DNA from: Paramacrobiotus metropolitanus
Taxonomy: Eukaryota > Tardigrada > Eutardigrada > Parachela > Macrobiotidae
Length of the DNA stretch: 64,000 nucleotides
Direction of reading: 5' to 3'
Assembly (NCBI RefSeq): GCF_019649055.1
Contig: NW_026570300.1
Coordinates: 186,001-250,000, forward strand
In this document: positions 30,908 through 42,562 of the stretch, in pieces
Position numbering within the stretch: position 1 is the stretch's first letter
Layout: each line of letters opens with the position of its first letter
Position numbers and translations under genes: made by a program
Notes under the pieces: model-generated
Told to the model about the DNA's origin: nothing
What the model saw: only the letters and a program-made list of their open reading frames with translations
Databases searched by the model: none

Positions 30908-31214
30908 TGCCAGAGCGTTCGGCTCTGAGCTCACGTCGGTCTCGGATGGACCGCCGGATCGGAGCTGCCGAGCCGCTCTTGTGCAGCCGATCTCCACTCA
31001 TCGGATTCCACCGATTCATTACGATGTTTTTGGCCTCAGTGAAAGATCTCTAGATTTTCACTTCGGTGTTTTTCTGTTTTGTCTTTTCGCTGATGATTTG
31101 TGTTTTGATTTACGATCTAATAAAATACGATTTTATTCGATCTAGTTTGGTTGCATTTCCGATCCCGATTCTCGCTCACGTAGAAACGTATCGCTCAAAT
31201 CAGCCATCCTTTCA
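30908..31214 (+). repeat. 3' long terminal repeat
   Basis: A 307-bp copy of the 5' LTR with one substitution, from TGCCAGAGCG to CATCCTTTCA. AATAAA is at 31119-31124. The target duplication CTAC follows at 31215-31218. Confidence 0.97.
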
Positions 31215-31578
31215 CTACTGTCTCCCTGCAACAGTTTGCCGCATTCTTACGTTTTCGGCCCGTATTCACCTCATATTCCCTACTTCTCTAGTTATAAAAC
31301 TTACGAAACCGAAGAATTAATAGCTTGTAAAAAAAGGCAGCGCATGGGTGTGTGGGGTGGGAATACATTAATACAGCACAGGAAGACGTAGCCAGACGTA
31401 TATAGTCAGACGTACTTGCAAAAGCGAACTAATTAATAATATCCTGTGAATACAGACGGAATGCACAGGAATACGTGAAATACAGTGAACCAAAATAACG
31501 GGCCGATTTTATAGAGTGGTACAAAATGAACCATGAGTGCAGATGAGCAAAACCAACCTGTAAGATATCTAGCCCCTG

Positions 31579-32264
31579 TTAAGGGATTTGGCCCGGTACA
31601 TAGCGCTAAAAGCGTGTACATTGACGGGAATATTCGCTTTCGCGCACTTTCAAACGCTTTTTTGGGTTGCTTTTTGACATTGTGTAGCCAAACGATTGGT
31701 GTACATAGGCGTGAAATCCGTTTTCGCGCGCAACACCTGGTTGCGGAGTTATGAGGGCAGCAAAATTCCAAATAGTTTAAATGCATTCAGGTGCACCAAA
31801 AGTCTCATTATGGACCGATCCCTTTCGAACTTTGCACGTAAATGCACATAACCATGAAGATCATTTTGACACGGATCCACTGTTCTAGCATCTTTTTCAA
31901 ATTTTAAAATGAATTTTAAAATTTTTGAAATTCATTTTAAAATTTGAAGAAAATCGTAGAAGTCTGGATCCGTGTCAAAACGATCTTCATGGTAATGTGC
32001 ACTTACGCGCAAAATTTGAAAGGAATCGGTCCATAATGAGACTTTTGGTACACCTGAATGCATTTAAACTTTTTGGAATTTTGATACCCTCATAACTTCG
32101 CAACCGGATGTTGCGCGCGCAAACGGTTTTCTCACCTAGGTATACAATTCTTCTGGCTACAAAATACTATAAAGCAATGCAAAAAAGTGTTTGGGAGCGC
32201 GCAACAGTGGAAGTTCCCCTGGATGTACACGAACTTGGTGCTATGTACTGGCCAAAACCCTTAA
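31579..32264. mobile_element. Large near-perfect palindrome (foldback), about 690 bp
   Basis: The two halves, about 31579-31921 and 31922-32264, are reverse complements at roughly 80-85 percent by eye with almost no spacer. The centre is AT-rich (ATTTTAAAATGAATTTTAAA region near 31920). Matching landmarks are TGCATTCAGGTG / CACCTGAATGCA, AGTCTCATTATGGACCGAT and its complement, and GACACGGATCCA / TGGATCCGTGTC. No ORF spans it. It lies about 365 bp beyond the retrotransposon and is probably a foldback transposon. Confidence 0.8.
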
Positions 32265-32545
32265 AGTAATCGTACCTTTTATTACAAAGGTCAAGACGAG
32301 ATTATTTAAAATTTTACAGTTTCGAAGAATAACCGCAAAATTATGGAGTGATCATATGACACTGCAATTGTTATACCAGATTTTCGCACCAAGACTCTCC
32401 AGATTACAGTGTGTATTGAGGATTTGCAGTATCTCTTGGAATATGACAAGGAGCATAACAGAGCATTGTTGCAGAAGATAAATGTAAGGCGTTTTGTGCA
32501 AATCCGGAACTGAAACCCGAAAAGATGTTGAAATAACAATTCTTG

Positions 32546-32910
32546 TAAGACCCAACGGAAATGCTCCCACCAAGCAATACTCAATGCAAGAGATGCTATG
32601 CAGATCCGGCAGATTATATCTCTGCAATAGGACTACACCTGTAAGATTACCAATACCCCGCGCTCTATTTAGTAATATAGGCAAATGAATTAACGTGCCC
32701 TAAGCGTTCTGATTCCGCTAATCGCTTGATCAGTTGTAAGACCCAACGGAATTTCTCCCCCAGGAAGACAAGCTACGTACATCCGGCAAATTACACCTTT
32801 GACATAGGACTGTCACCTCTAAGATACCACTACCGCTCGCTTTCTTTAATGTGGACAAATTGATAGTGCCCCAAGTCTCCTGGTTCCGGAAATTGCTTGA
32901 TTTTTTTTCC
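32546..32910. repeat. Diverged tandem duplication, unit about 190 bp
   Basis: GTAAGACCCAACGGAA occurs at about 32547 and again at about 32736. Following text is shared in order: ATCCGGCA.ATTA, ATAGGACT, CTAAGAT/GTAAGAT.ACCA, and GTGCCC.AAG...TTGAT. No protein is supported. Confidence 0.7.
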
Positions 32911-33519
32911 GGGGCGCTTCCAGCAAGTGCAGTTTCCGTTCGTACCAATAACGCAGCATATAGTATTGGACAACGGTTGCCTGCTTGTTCTTCCAGTAAA
33001 CCCAAGTGGTTCTCCATATATAGATACAATTATCTGCTTCATCTCATGACATCGGTTTAATTGTTACAAAGTAATACTTTTAATGCGGTAACTTTACAAC
33101 AGCGTCCGGGGCAATTTGCTGGCTTATGGGCGCGGTATAAGAGCGCGGGGCATAAAACGCGCAACAACCAATAACTGGCATTAGCCGCATTACATTGTGA
33201 TGAATATGTGTTATTTATTTGGCCATAAGTTTAATACCACAGATACAAGTACGTACTTTTTAATGTCTCGTCATATGTATTCTTTATAAAGTCGGAAACC
33301 GTTTGTATAGGTAGCAGATACTATTTCATGCGGTAACGTAAAATTTATCCGTGGGTGTAATAACAATATTAATAAGCTCAAACAATTCATCAGTTCAGCG
33401 TTATGTGGCCTGCTACTTTGCTATGCCACCTTCATCAATCCATTATCATGTCACGGCACGCACAGTACCCAGTCAGTCAGCAGACTCAGCATAGCGGCCA
33501 TAGCCTATCGCCTTAATTT
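32911..33519. other. Intergenic, no gene seen
   Basis: No protein-like frame, RNA gene or strong repeat could be supported between the 190-bp duplication and the conserved receptor 5' flank. Confidence 0.4.
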
Positions 33520-33788
33520 CCGGAATTTCCAAAACAACGGTTTTGAGGGTATCACAATTTAAATATGGCTTGTACAATCGCACGCGCTGTCCGACAGCGA
33601 GAACAGTTGAACAGAGCAACTGAAGGAAGCACTTCCTTTTTCTAGTACTGTAATTTGTTTGAACTCTACATCCGCACGTAATAAATACTGCGCATATCCC
33701 TTTCAACTGTGGTGGTAATCAGAAGATTAGATAGTTTTTTTAATCCTTGTCCGTACCCAAATTGGCAGATCAGCCGTTTATAGAAAAA
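33520..33788 (+). promoter_or_regulatory. Conserved 5' flank of the second subfamily B receptor
   Basis: Related to 10360-10593 upstream of the intact subfamily B receptor, with shared ACGGTTTTGAGG, CTGTGGTGGTAATC and AGAAGATTAG and a TTTATAG close to the start codon. It probably carries the duplicated promoter and 5' untranslated region. Confidence 0.4.
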
Positions 33789-33913
33789 ATGGCGAATAAC
33801 TCCTCTACACATATAATCCCTTACGCCTCTTTCGGTTGGACAGCAATAGCGATCTTTAATCTTTTCAGTATGATTTCTGGGATTATCCTGAACAGCGTGG
33901 CTCTCTATATCAT
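33789..33913 (+). pseudogene. Seven-helix receptor (subfamily B), 5' part, interrupted
   Basis: Starts MANNSSTHIIPYASFGWT and runs through TM1 to the first intracellular loop, where receptor sequence stops abruptly at TATATCAT. The remainder of the gene resumes at 38619-39484. The intact paralogue at 10594-11556 has no intron here. Joining the two flanks would keep the reading frame and the conserved YII-YLD segment, so the gap is an insertion and not a deletion. I call it disrupted; splicing out of the insert cannot be excluded but no good splice sites are at the edges. Confidence 0.85.
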
Positions 33914-36900
33914 ACAAGATGGGGGCTCGCTTCGCTCGCCCCATCTTGCCGAACTGTAGAATTGAATAAAATTACTACTCAGTAGTAGGAGAATAATAAT
34001 GTTTATTTCTAGTTCAATCCGTGCAAAATTCCATGGACCCAATTTGAATTTGTGGGGTATACTGTACAATGTACGAGTTCATACAGTAACCCATTCCTTC
34101 CTATTGCTGTCAAAGTAATACCAGGGGCAAGGGGTACTGTACCATTTTTTCTGTACGTTGACGCCGCTAGATAACTTCGATTGATTGATTCTATTAGTCA
34201 TGTAATATGTTGCGGCCCATTTTCGAAACTTGGCCGCACAGCACAAAGCTAGCGCGCACTCCCCAGTGGTCACCAAAGTCGGACAATTTTTGATGTCTCG
34301 GGTGACCCGAGGTTGCTAATGCCTCCTGACCATTCGCGGGATGCGAAAAAATTTGATGAATAAATCAGGTAGTTGACGCTTTCTGTAATTTACATAACTA
34401 AGATTTTGTAATATGTGAGATAGTGGCCACTGGTGATCTCACAGAAACTTGGTATCATTCTGATCGCAACGGGCAATGGGGTACATTACAGCCATTTACA
34501 GTAAATTCAGCATATTATAGACGCAATATTCTGCAAATCGGCATTGTAAGACAACTTTTTATGAGGTTTCACCCGGCGCTGCCAGGCTGGCAGTGACGTG
34601 GTGGTAAACGAACTGCCCACCGCCGATTGGATAAATGCACGCCCTTTGTATTAGATAAGTTTTTAATTCTTTTGTTGCCGGAAGTTATTGTTACAGGAAA
34701 CATGGTTGCTGAAAAATGCGATAAGTAAACGGTGGTCAATGGTGACTTGCACCGCACTGTGCGCATATCAGCGTCCGCTATGTCGTAGAATACTAGCGCA
34801 AAACATGTAGGTAAACGTATACAGTAAATTTCCAGTTGCCGAATGGGCATACTGTTTTAACGTCCAGGAAGGCGTCCTAAACTTGGCCAACGACTTCGGC
34901 CTAGTAGTAGCCATCTTCTGTAGTGCCAGCAAAGCATGCTGACGGCTTTGCCACGTGGTTGGTCAAGGTAATTTAGGCGTACCCCGAGGATTGGAAATCA
35001 AATGCCGGTGCGACCTCGCACCGGATGTCTTACATTCTTAGCTGCAACATCCCTCTTGAAGTGATGTAGCATCTTACAACGATTCCCGAAATCTTTGCAA
35101 GAGGTATTTTCCTTCGGTAGCTTCATCTTGAGATTCCGTCTTAGAAGTAACTTCGTTTTCTTCCAGTCATATCTTTGATACTCTAAACTGCCTCATTGCA
35201 TTTGGCAATTGCAAAAGGGTATCCTGCTCTGCTTCTGGCAAGCGTTGATACATACTGCCATTGACGACGCACTATCAAAAGGTCATTACTTATCAATTTT
35301 CACGGTTTTCTATTCAGGGTTTAGCAAGAATGATTGTCTTCTTCATTTTACGCATTTTGTTCAGTCATTACGGATGAAACGTAAAAACTTTATGAGTTGA
35401 TGTTACAATGTAGTACGTATGAACCGTTACTATGCTATTTTGCTCTTCCGGGCCAGCAACACTGAAAACATCACCGAGATGATTGCTCCATATTCGGTGA
35501 ATTGTTTTTAAAATTTGATTACGAACTTGGATAAAAAACCACCTTTCAGCAGGCCTGCGCTGACGTTTTTGATGGGTGCGCAAAGAATTTGCGCCGATAT
35601 TCGTCGGTGGCTTGAGGCAAAGCTACCGAAGAGAGGGTCGGCTTGAACAGGTGCTAAAAAATCCTGTAGATGCATATATTAAGACTTTACAAAAAATTGG
35701 GTTTTGGCGGAATAATATGGGATGACGAAATGCCAAATGCAAAATTCATAATTTTCTCGGCCCTTTGAGGAGCAGCACTGTCGGCGCTGGGTTCAGGCCT
35801 TCGAAATATTTTTAAACAAAGCGTCACCGGAACTTCAAACGAAGTCGTGGGGTTATACAAATTAATGTTTTGGAGTGTTAAGGACAGAACCAGTACGCAG
35901 CATAGAAGGCTGTGAAAACGTCCATGGCTTGAGTGACAAAGTCGGGACTGGGCTGAAAATTTAGCAATTGTCAGTGTTGTGGAAGGTAGTATCTGGTCAT
36001 CACACCTTAAAATAAATTGTCGTCTGATGTGGTCACTATAAGGCGTGCCTCAATAAAAACAAAATTTTGCATGTCATCATATTACATAACTCAATCCATG
36101 CTTCGCTTTTTCTCATATTTCGGTCACTTTGAGAGTATGGTTTCATGTTCCGGTACCGGTCACTGGAGCGACCGCAAATGTGGCGCACTACATGAATAGC
36201 TGCTGATCGTACTGTTTTAGCTACCCGCTAAATGTACAGTTAGCTGAGCAAGCCCAACGCACCCTCATAATTTTCAGGGGTCCAATAAATTCCGTTTGTT
36301 CAAGGAAAGGCGCAGTGTTCTGCGTCTCACCCGATTCAGATTTTCTGTTATTGGTGATGTTTTTCATAAAAATTTATTGATGCTATACGTTAAAATTTAA
36401 TGAGAGAAGCCGTTTTTATAAAAGTTAATAATATCACTGTGAACTTTGTTTTGTCAGGTGATTTAACTACCTGGTGACTGGAATATGATACCCTACACTA
36501 AAAGTGACCGGAATAGGAAAAAAGGCAAAGTATTTATGTGCAGTACACAGTTTATTTATTTATTTATACTTTAAATCTATATATCGCCCAGCCGAATATA
36601 TCACCAATATTTTCTTTTTTTACAAAGTACGCATCTGCCTATATAAATATATATTACCCGATATAGGCAGATGCGTACATCACAATGATTATTCAAAAAA
36701 CCTTCACATGGCATCGCTGTAGTGTTGCCGTTTGGACTTTTCGTGAGTTTTCGTATCATTTTCGTGAGTTTTCGACCTCCAGATGAAACGGACTTAAAAT
36801 TTTACAATAAGTCCGACCGTTGGGTCTTGAGATACGATAAGTAACAAAAAGTCAAAACGACAACACTACATCGCTAGTACGGCAAACCGCACGCGGATGA

Positions 36901-38619
36901 CTCTTTTTAAACATACTTTTTGCAAAAATTGTGCAATTTCTGATTTTATGTGAAATCTGCACACAGGCAGCCGCACAGCAGGAATTGACAACGGCACAAT
37001 CGCTAATGAGGTGAGATTTCGGCACTATTGTGTCATTTGAGATGAGACGCTTCGCAAGGTTAAGCATATGCGTCTATGGGAAAAACACCAGTGCAGTCTA
37101 CATTACAACGTGTACACACTCCTCCACTTGTTTTTTCTAAGTACAATCAAAGAGAAGTTATTCACCACAAGAATTACTACAAAACTAAACTAATCTTAAA
37201 AATTTTAGCCATACCAGCAAAATGTCACACTCGGCTTTATGCAAAAGTAAATTATGTCCCAAGTTATAGCTCTTGCCATATACACGTAACCAGGGCGGCG
37301 ACTTCGCTGTACCTGCATGGCTTTCGATTTACTCTTGTACAGAACTTGTGAAGTGTGAGCGTCATTTATTTATTGTTACTCGATTGTGAAAAACGATTTA
37401 TGACAAGTTTTTGGCTACGACTTACAGAGTATATGTTACATATCAGCACTTTTCTACAATTTATTAGTACCCATTTATTAACTTTTATACAAAAATGAAC
37501 TAATTTAGAAAAGTTTAAACGGATCGTCGGAGTTTCGCAAAACAGTAACTTTGTCGATTTTGTATAAACTTCCGCTCGTTTTATCATAATTATATTGTGA
37601 AATGTTAAAACCGCGATCTTCAGGTACTCTGTAATATCAGCGATTTTGCTGCTTGATGTTTCGTTTAAATTATAAAAAGTATAGTAAAAATATAACAAAT
37701 AGCAGTAACTAGCACTAACTACTAGCACCAGTTTCATATATATCCTGAAGATATCCCAGGCACCGCATGCCCGCCCTATGAGATCCAAACTAAACGTTTT
37801 ATTTAGCGCGCGTTTTTAGATATTCTGATTAATCTCAGCCATTAGTCACATTTGATGACAGAATCATTCCATAATCTAAAACCATTTACTGGGATATGCT
37901 TACCGTTAGCACAATTCAAAAACAAAATATATTCACTTTCAAATTCTGCACAGCATCACACAACTACAGAGTACAGATATAATATAACTTCCAAATTGAA
38001 CTCCCAAACAGATATGCACAAGGCAGTGTCAAGTATAACCTTATTTAATTAACTATTGTTATAATAAATGATATTAAAAGAAAAATGACGCAAAAGCAAC
38101 TTGTTAGATCGGATTCGGAATGGAGATTTGCATATGGTTGTTAAGAAAGTCCTATATGTCTCGCGATACTGTTTCATCTGAAATGACAATGGCTAGGCAC
38201 GCTACGCCTCGTATACCCTCGGCACGCCTGATTGTGCGGTTGTCAATTTGTGCTATGGCAGCCGACCTGCAGAGCACTACATAAGCAGTACTAAGCACCC
38301 TATCCAGACGAGGAACAGCAATCTCTCTCTGCTTCTTTTATCTGTAACGTTTCCACACTCTCTCTGCAGTACTGTATGATAAACTCTCTCTTGCTTTGTC
38401 TCCAGCTTTTGCGCAGGCTCTTTGTCTGCTTTCCTATCTCACATTCTGTTTAAATTTGTCTTTTAAACTCTTCCTGGATAGAAATGAATGAACAAAATGA
38501 CCGTCGTTTTGCTATTGTCTGCATTTTGACTCTTAATCCATCAAATTCTGTTGAGCCGTTCAAAAGTTATTGAAGACTCAACGAATGTTGACTACCGTTA
38601 TATATATTAAAGATTAAAG
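33914..38619. mobile_element. 4.7-kb insertion splitting a receptor gene, no ORF
   Basis: The paralogue comparison sets the edges within a few bases. ATA occurs at both edges (TCATA at the left, AGATA at the right), a possible 3-bp target duplication. The left end starts with a hairpin, CAAGATGGGG at 33915-33924 pairing with CCCCATCTTG at 33939-33948, around the direct repeat GCTCGCTTCGCTCGC. The right end is TTATATATATTAAAGAT. No protein longer than chance is encoded. An 18-bp perfect inverted repeat lies at 36628-36678 inside it. It may be a large non-autonomous transposon or a composite of several; the family is not identified. Confidence 0.6.
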
Positions 38620-39484
38620 ATATCTGGACCGGCAACACTTCACGGCTTTCCGCATTTACATTATTAACCTTCTCATCTGCAACTTATTCCATGCCACCGT
38701 CAATAAACCATCAGCGATATTGTTGTACAAGAACGCCACCAATTTTCACAATTCGGCCCTTTGTGACCTGTTCCTTTTTGCCAGCTCCATCACACTGACC
38801 TCCACGATGCATGCCAACCTGCTGATGACACTGAATCGCTTCTGGGCGGTGACCTTTCCTAATTCCTATCGCTTGCGACATAAGGCGAAACTCGCGTGCG
38901 GCGCTTGCGTTCTACTGTTTATCTACAGTCAGATTATCAGTCTCCCGGCGGTGATCATTGATTATCTGTACTACCGCCTCCCTACAACGGTAATCGCGGT
39001 GTGCACTTCCAATGTAAAAGCACAACCCAGAACGTTCGACGCCCGTAATATCCAAGCGATGTTGCTGCCTGAACTGCTGACCATTGGCTTGTTTCCGGTG
39101 ATCGTTTGGCAGCGTCGACGAAGGATTAGTCGGCGGCCCGGAGCAGCACCGGGCCCGAACGCGGTTTTACCGGGAGTAGCGACCAACTCGGCGTCCCACA
39201 CATCTTCTCGGCGGCGCTCGCCCAATAACATGGTTACCTTTTATTTGATGATGGGCTCCGTTCTGGTGTGCTGGACTCCAATGGCCGCATCAACGATTGC
39301 TAACCACGTTAGGACCGTTTCACAGTTTCAGATTTTTCAAGTTGCTGGTCAGTTGTTCTCCTGCCAGATTATTCTAGGTCCGATTTTGTTGATCGTCGCT
39401 TCAGCTTTTGTGACCAAATGGAACCGGCGAGCGGAGAGCGTGCAAAACGCACGACATAACAACGCTGCGGCTTTATATACATGA
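38619..39484 (+). pseudogene. Seven-helix receptor (subfamily B), 3' part
   Basis: Continues the receptor begun at 33789. It has YLDRQ at the loop, FRIYIINLL in TM2, LNRFWAVTFPNSYRLRH at the end of TM3, an Arg/Pro-rich third loop (RRPGAAPGPN), CWTP in TM6, DP-type text replaced by GPILLIV in TM7, and a C-terminal tail ending LYT. The frame is open with no internal stop from 38621 to 39484, so the insertion is the only obvious lesion and is probably recent. The kinase-Kelch gene follows on the opposite strand. Confidence 0.85.
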
Positions 39485-39969
39485 AAGCCGGAGGTTCGTT
39501 TTCGTAATGCCGTTGTGCGTTCTGCAGTATTAATATGTGTTATTTTGTACACGTATGATTTACTCATAACCTCACTTCTACCGGTAAAACTTCCCATTTT
39601 GTTCTATGTCTGCAAACGCGAGATAACGACCGCTCAGTCATTTCAAACTTCTAAAATTTCGCTTTTCATCTCCGTATCTTTTATAGCCGAAGTCATAATA
39701 AACTACCGCTTTGTATGAATAAGAAGTCAGAGCCATTTTAATCAGTGGAATTAACCGCATTTTGCATTATCATGCGATTCTGCGATCACCCAGATATGGT
39801 ATACAAAAGCGAAGCGGAAGCGCGTAAATCTGGAGCAACTTCAGAACGCTCCTTAATGATCTTCTCAGTATCACAGAACAACCTTCACGATTTCGCAGCA
39901 TTTGCTTATGCAGTTATGCATTAACCGGCTAACGTTTTCGTAAAACGGTAAAATTAAAGCGCGGCCTTC

Positions 39970-42562
39970 TTATTCGCGGCGCGAAGCTGCGGACGCCGTA
40001 GCCCAACGAAAAGGATCTTTTGCCACAACTAGTAACTGTTCTCGAACCTCTTGGGACATGGATACTGTAACCGTTGACCAGCCGGTACTGAGCTCTGTAT
40101 CGTACATTTCCATCGTTTGTGCATGTTTTCCGTCCGGTGTCATACCGCCAAAAGCATATATGCGCTTATTAATCACACATGCTGAATGGTCCCATCTCGG
40201 TTGTATCAAAGAATGTATTTCTCGCCATCGGCGCGTTTTGATATTCAGACGCAGGCACGATCCTGTGGCGGGCCACTTCTCCATAAATGGCGTGGTCGAG
40301 TCCGGTAGTTCCTGCAGCTTTCCGCCGACAATGTAAATGTCTTCGTCAATTGTGACCATGGCAAAAAGCCGGCGTGGTTGTGGTAGGTATGACAGAGATT
40401 CCCAAGTGCCCGATGCGTTATTGAACGAGGTATCGAAAGACGCTAGCCACATTGCTCTGGTCATGCCGGCTTTGTCGTCCGCCAGAATGTACAGTACGCT
40501 TTTCTTTAGGGCTACCCCGCAACGTACGCTTGTGAATCTACAAAACAAAAAATCAAGGCAAGCACCAACACTTTGTTTGACAATAGCAGGAAATGAACTA
40601 TTCATAAGAAGGTATTACAATAATGCTTATAACATCATTATAAAAAACATACTCATCTTTTAGAAATTCTCTTTACAAATGCCATGAAACTTGCTTTGAT
40701 TCAGATTTGTCTTCGTAGCTACGTGCTTTATACAGGACAGACAGATAACAACCTGAGATTTATTGTGTGTAAACACTTTATGGCTGCCGGGCAAATGGTT
40801 TGTTTTTTGACCGACGTATACATCATTTGACCGCAGATTCGCAGAAAGATATACGTTGAACCACACAAAATAGTGATTCTTAATTCGCAAAGGCGAAAGC
40901 GAAAGTCTCGGTGAATGTGTACGAACTAGTTACACCTGCTCTTTCCCATCATGCTATATAAATAAAACGCATCTGTAGATTTTGAATATCTGGGAAATTA
41001 TTTCTAGTGTAGACAGAATACTGTACCTTTCGCCTCCCGGCCGTGCCAGCTTCCTAGCGTGTCCAGTAGAAATTTCCGCCTTGACGAACGTCAGTTCGTC
41101 AGCATTTCCGCACCAAAAATAGACTTTATCCCGCAGAACAACCGGATGCTGCATTAAGCAACCACTGGAGAGATTTGTTGACTGCCAGATCTGCTTTTCG
41201 ACTTGCCAAGCTACTAATTCGTTTTGGACATTAACCTTCGAAGGCGTTATGACATTATAAAGTAACTCTGTATCCGTAGCTACAATACTGCGGCCTCCAA
41301 AATCTTCGGAAATATACCGCTTTTGCAAATCCTCAGGAATACCGACGTGTTGCATTTTGCTGGTTGCAGGATCGAATATGTGCGCAAAACACTGCTTGCC
41401 TGCTTGTGAAGAAACGGAACCTTTAGATCGAATGATTTCGTAAAAATACACGAGTATGTGTTGTGTGCTGCCGCATACGGGGGTGCGCAGCTGTTGCAGC
41501 ATCTCGGCCGCCGAAATTCGCTGTTTGGGATCGTGGATTAAGCAGGCCTGAATGCATGCTGCGAGATTAGCCGGTATGGATTCACTGACCAATGGGACAT
41601 AGCCATCCATAATCAGACTGGCGAAGCGACTGTCGGAGAGCTTATTAACATCGTTAGTTATGTCTTTGCCTTTGCAAAGTTTCCGTGTTACGTCCCCCAA
41701 AAACCAGGCAGTCAACTCCAAGACAATGCAACCCAAGCTCCAAATATCAGTTTTTCTTCCGGGTGTCTCGGTCGGGATTTGTGCAAACTTTTTTAGCATT
41801 TCTGGAGAAGTGTAGCGCGTGGTACCGCGAAAGTGCGAGATGTCCTTGGAGCCAGTAACGTTCTGCTGCATTTGGACAAGATCGTCAAGATCACCGATTA
41901 CCAGCCGGTGATCTGTGGCAAGAGAAGAAGGTGTAGCGTTGCCTGATGTGGGTTTTAGGAGAACGTTTCCCGGCTTTAAATCGCCGTGGATAATGCTCTT
42001 CTCGTGCAGAAATTCCAGCCCGGTTGTTATCTGGGTAGTGTAGTTGAGGACAGTTGCATATTCAAGTTGGTATTGACTTTCTCTCATTCTGCGCATTAAC
42101 AATGCTAGATCACCTAAAGAAATCCAAAATGGTAACAACATTTTCACTAAGGTTCAGTTGCATTCCTTATAAATTATACTTATATCTTTGTGGTGACATA
42201 CCATTGCAGTAATCCATCATAAGCTCCACGGTTGCTCCTCCAGAAGCCTCGGTAATACTGATTTTGTGATACGTAACAATATTGTCGTGCTTGAGCTCGA
42301 TGAGGATCCTCAGTCGATCGCGCCATCTGCTGTAATTTTCCGTATTCTCGAATATTTCAACTTGGTTAGGGAGATGAACAACTTTAATCGCAACAAATTT
42401 GTCCCCTGTAAAACTGCCTCGCTTTGATATCGTGGCTTTGAAAACAACACCAAATGCTCCTCTCGCAATATAATCCACATTTCCATAGTGGTATTCACAA
42501 GTGCTACCGATTATTTCGTGCTTCTCCAGTGTTTTAGTATGAGCAGCATCGTCTCCGTCCAT
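39970..42562 (-). CDS. Protein kinase-Kelch fusion, three exons
   Basis: Exons are 42562-42202, 42113-41027 and 40537-39970, with GT-AG introns of 86 and 489 bp; the joined frame is exactly 671 codons plus stop. The N-terminal 330 or so residues are a Ser/Thr-type kinase domain. It has an atypical glycine loop (IARGAFGVVF), Lys60 in VAIKVV, a catalytic loop HGDLKPGN with Asp165 and Asn170 (HRD changed to HGD), the DFG motif replaced by D-L-D at 195-197, and TSPEML in place of APE. The C-terminal half has Kelch-like beta-propeller signatures: DKVYFWCG, IYIVGG and IYAFGG, each followed by a Tyr/Trp pair (the YDTEL..GW block). The role is unknown; the metal- and ATP-binding residues are mostly retained, so activity is possible. 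ATG 42562 follows a possible acceptor, so an upstream exon may exist. Confidence 0.85.

Larger units (their letters stand above)
16743..31214 (+). mobile_element. Complete LTR retrotransposon, Ty3/gypsy order, 14.5 kb with three extra ORFs
   Basis: The element is bounded by two 307-bp LTRs that differ at one base and flanked by a CTAC duplication (16739-16742 and 31215-31218). The internal order is leader, gag, aspartic protease, RT, RNase H, integrase with a GPY-type C-terminus, then about 4.3 kb of three unassigned ORFs before the 3' LTR. RT before integrase is the Ty3/gypsy (Metaviridae) order; no chromodomain is seen. Elements of this class are usually about 5-8 kb, so this one is about twice that. 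The extra ORFs lack the signal peptide and transmembrane segments expected of an envelope protein. Near-identical LTRs mean recent insertion, but two in-frame stops raise the question of recoding or early decay. Confidence 0.95.

Noticed and set aside
33914-38619. Idea that the receptor gap is an intron
   Set aside because: No GT-AG or AT-AC pair at the frame-preserving edges, and the paralogue is intronless there; kept as an alternative only.
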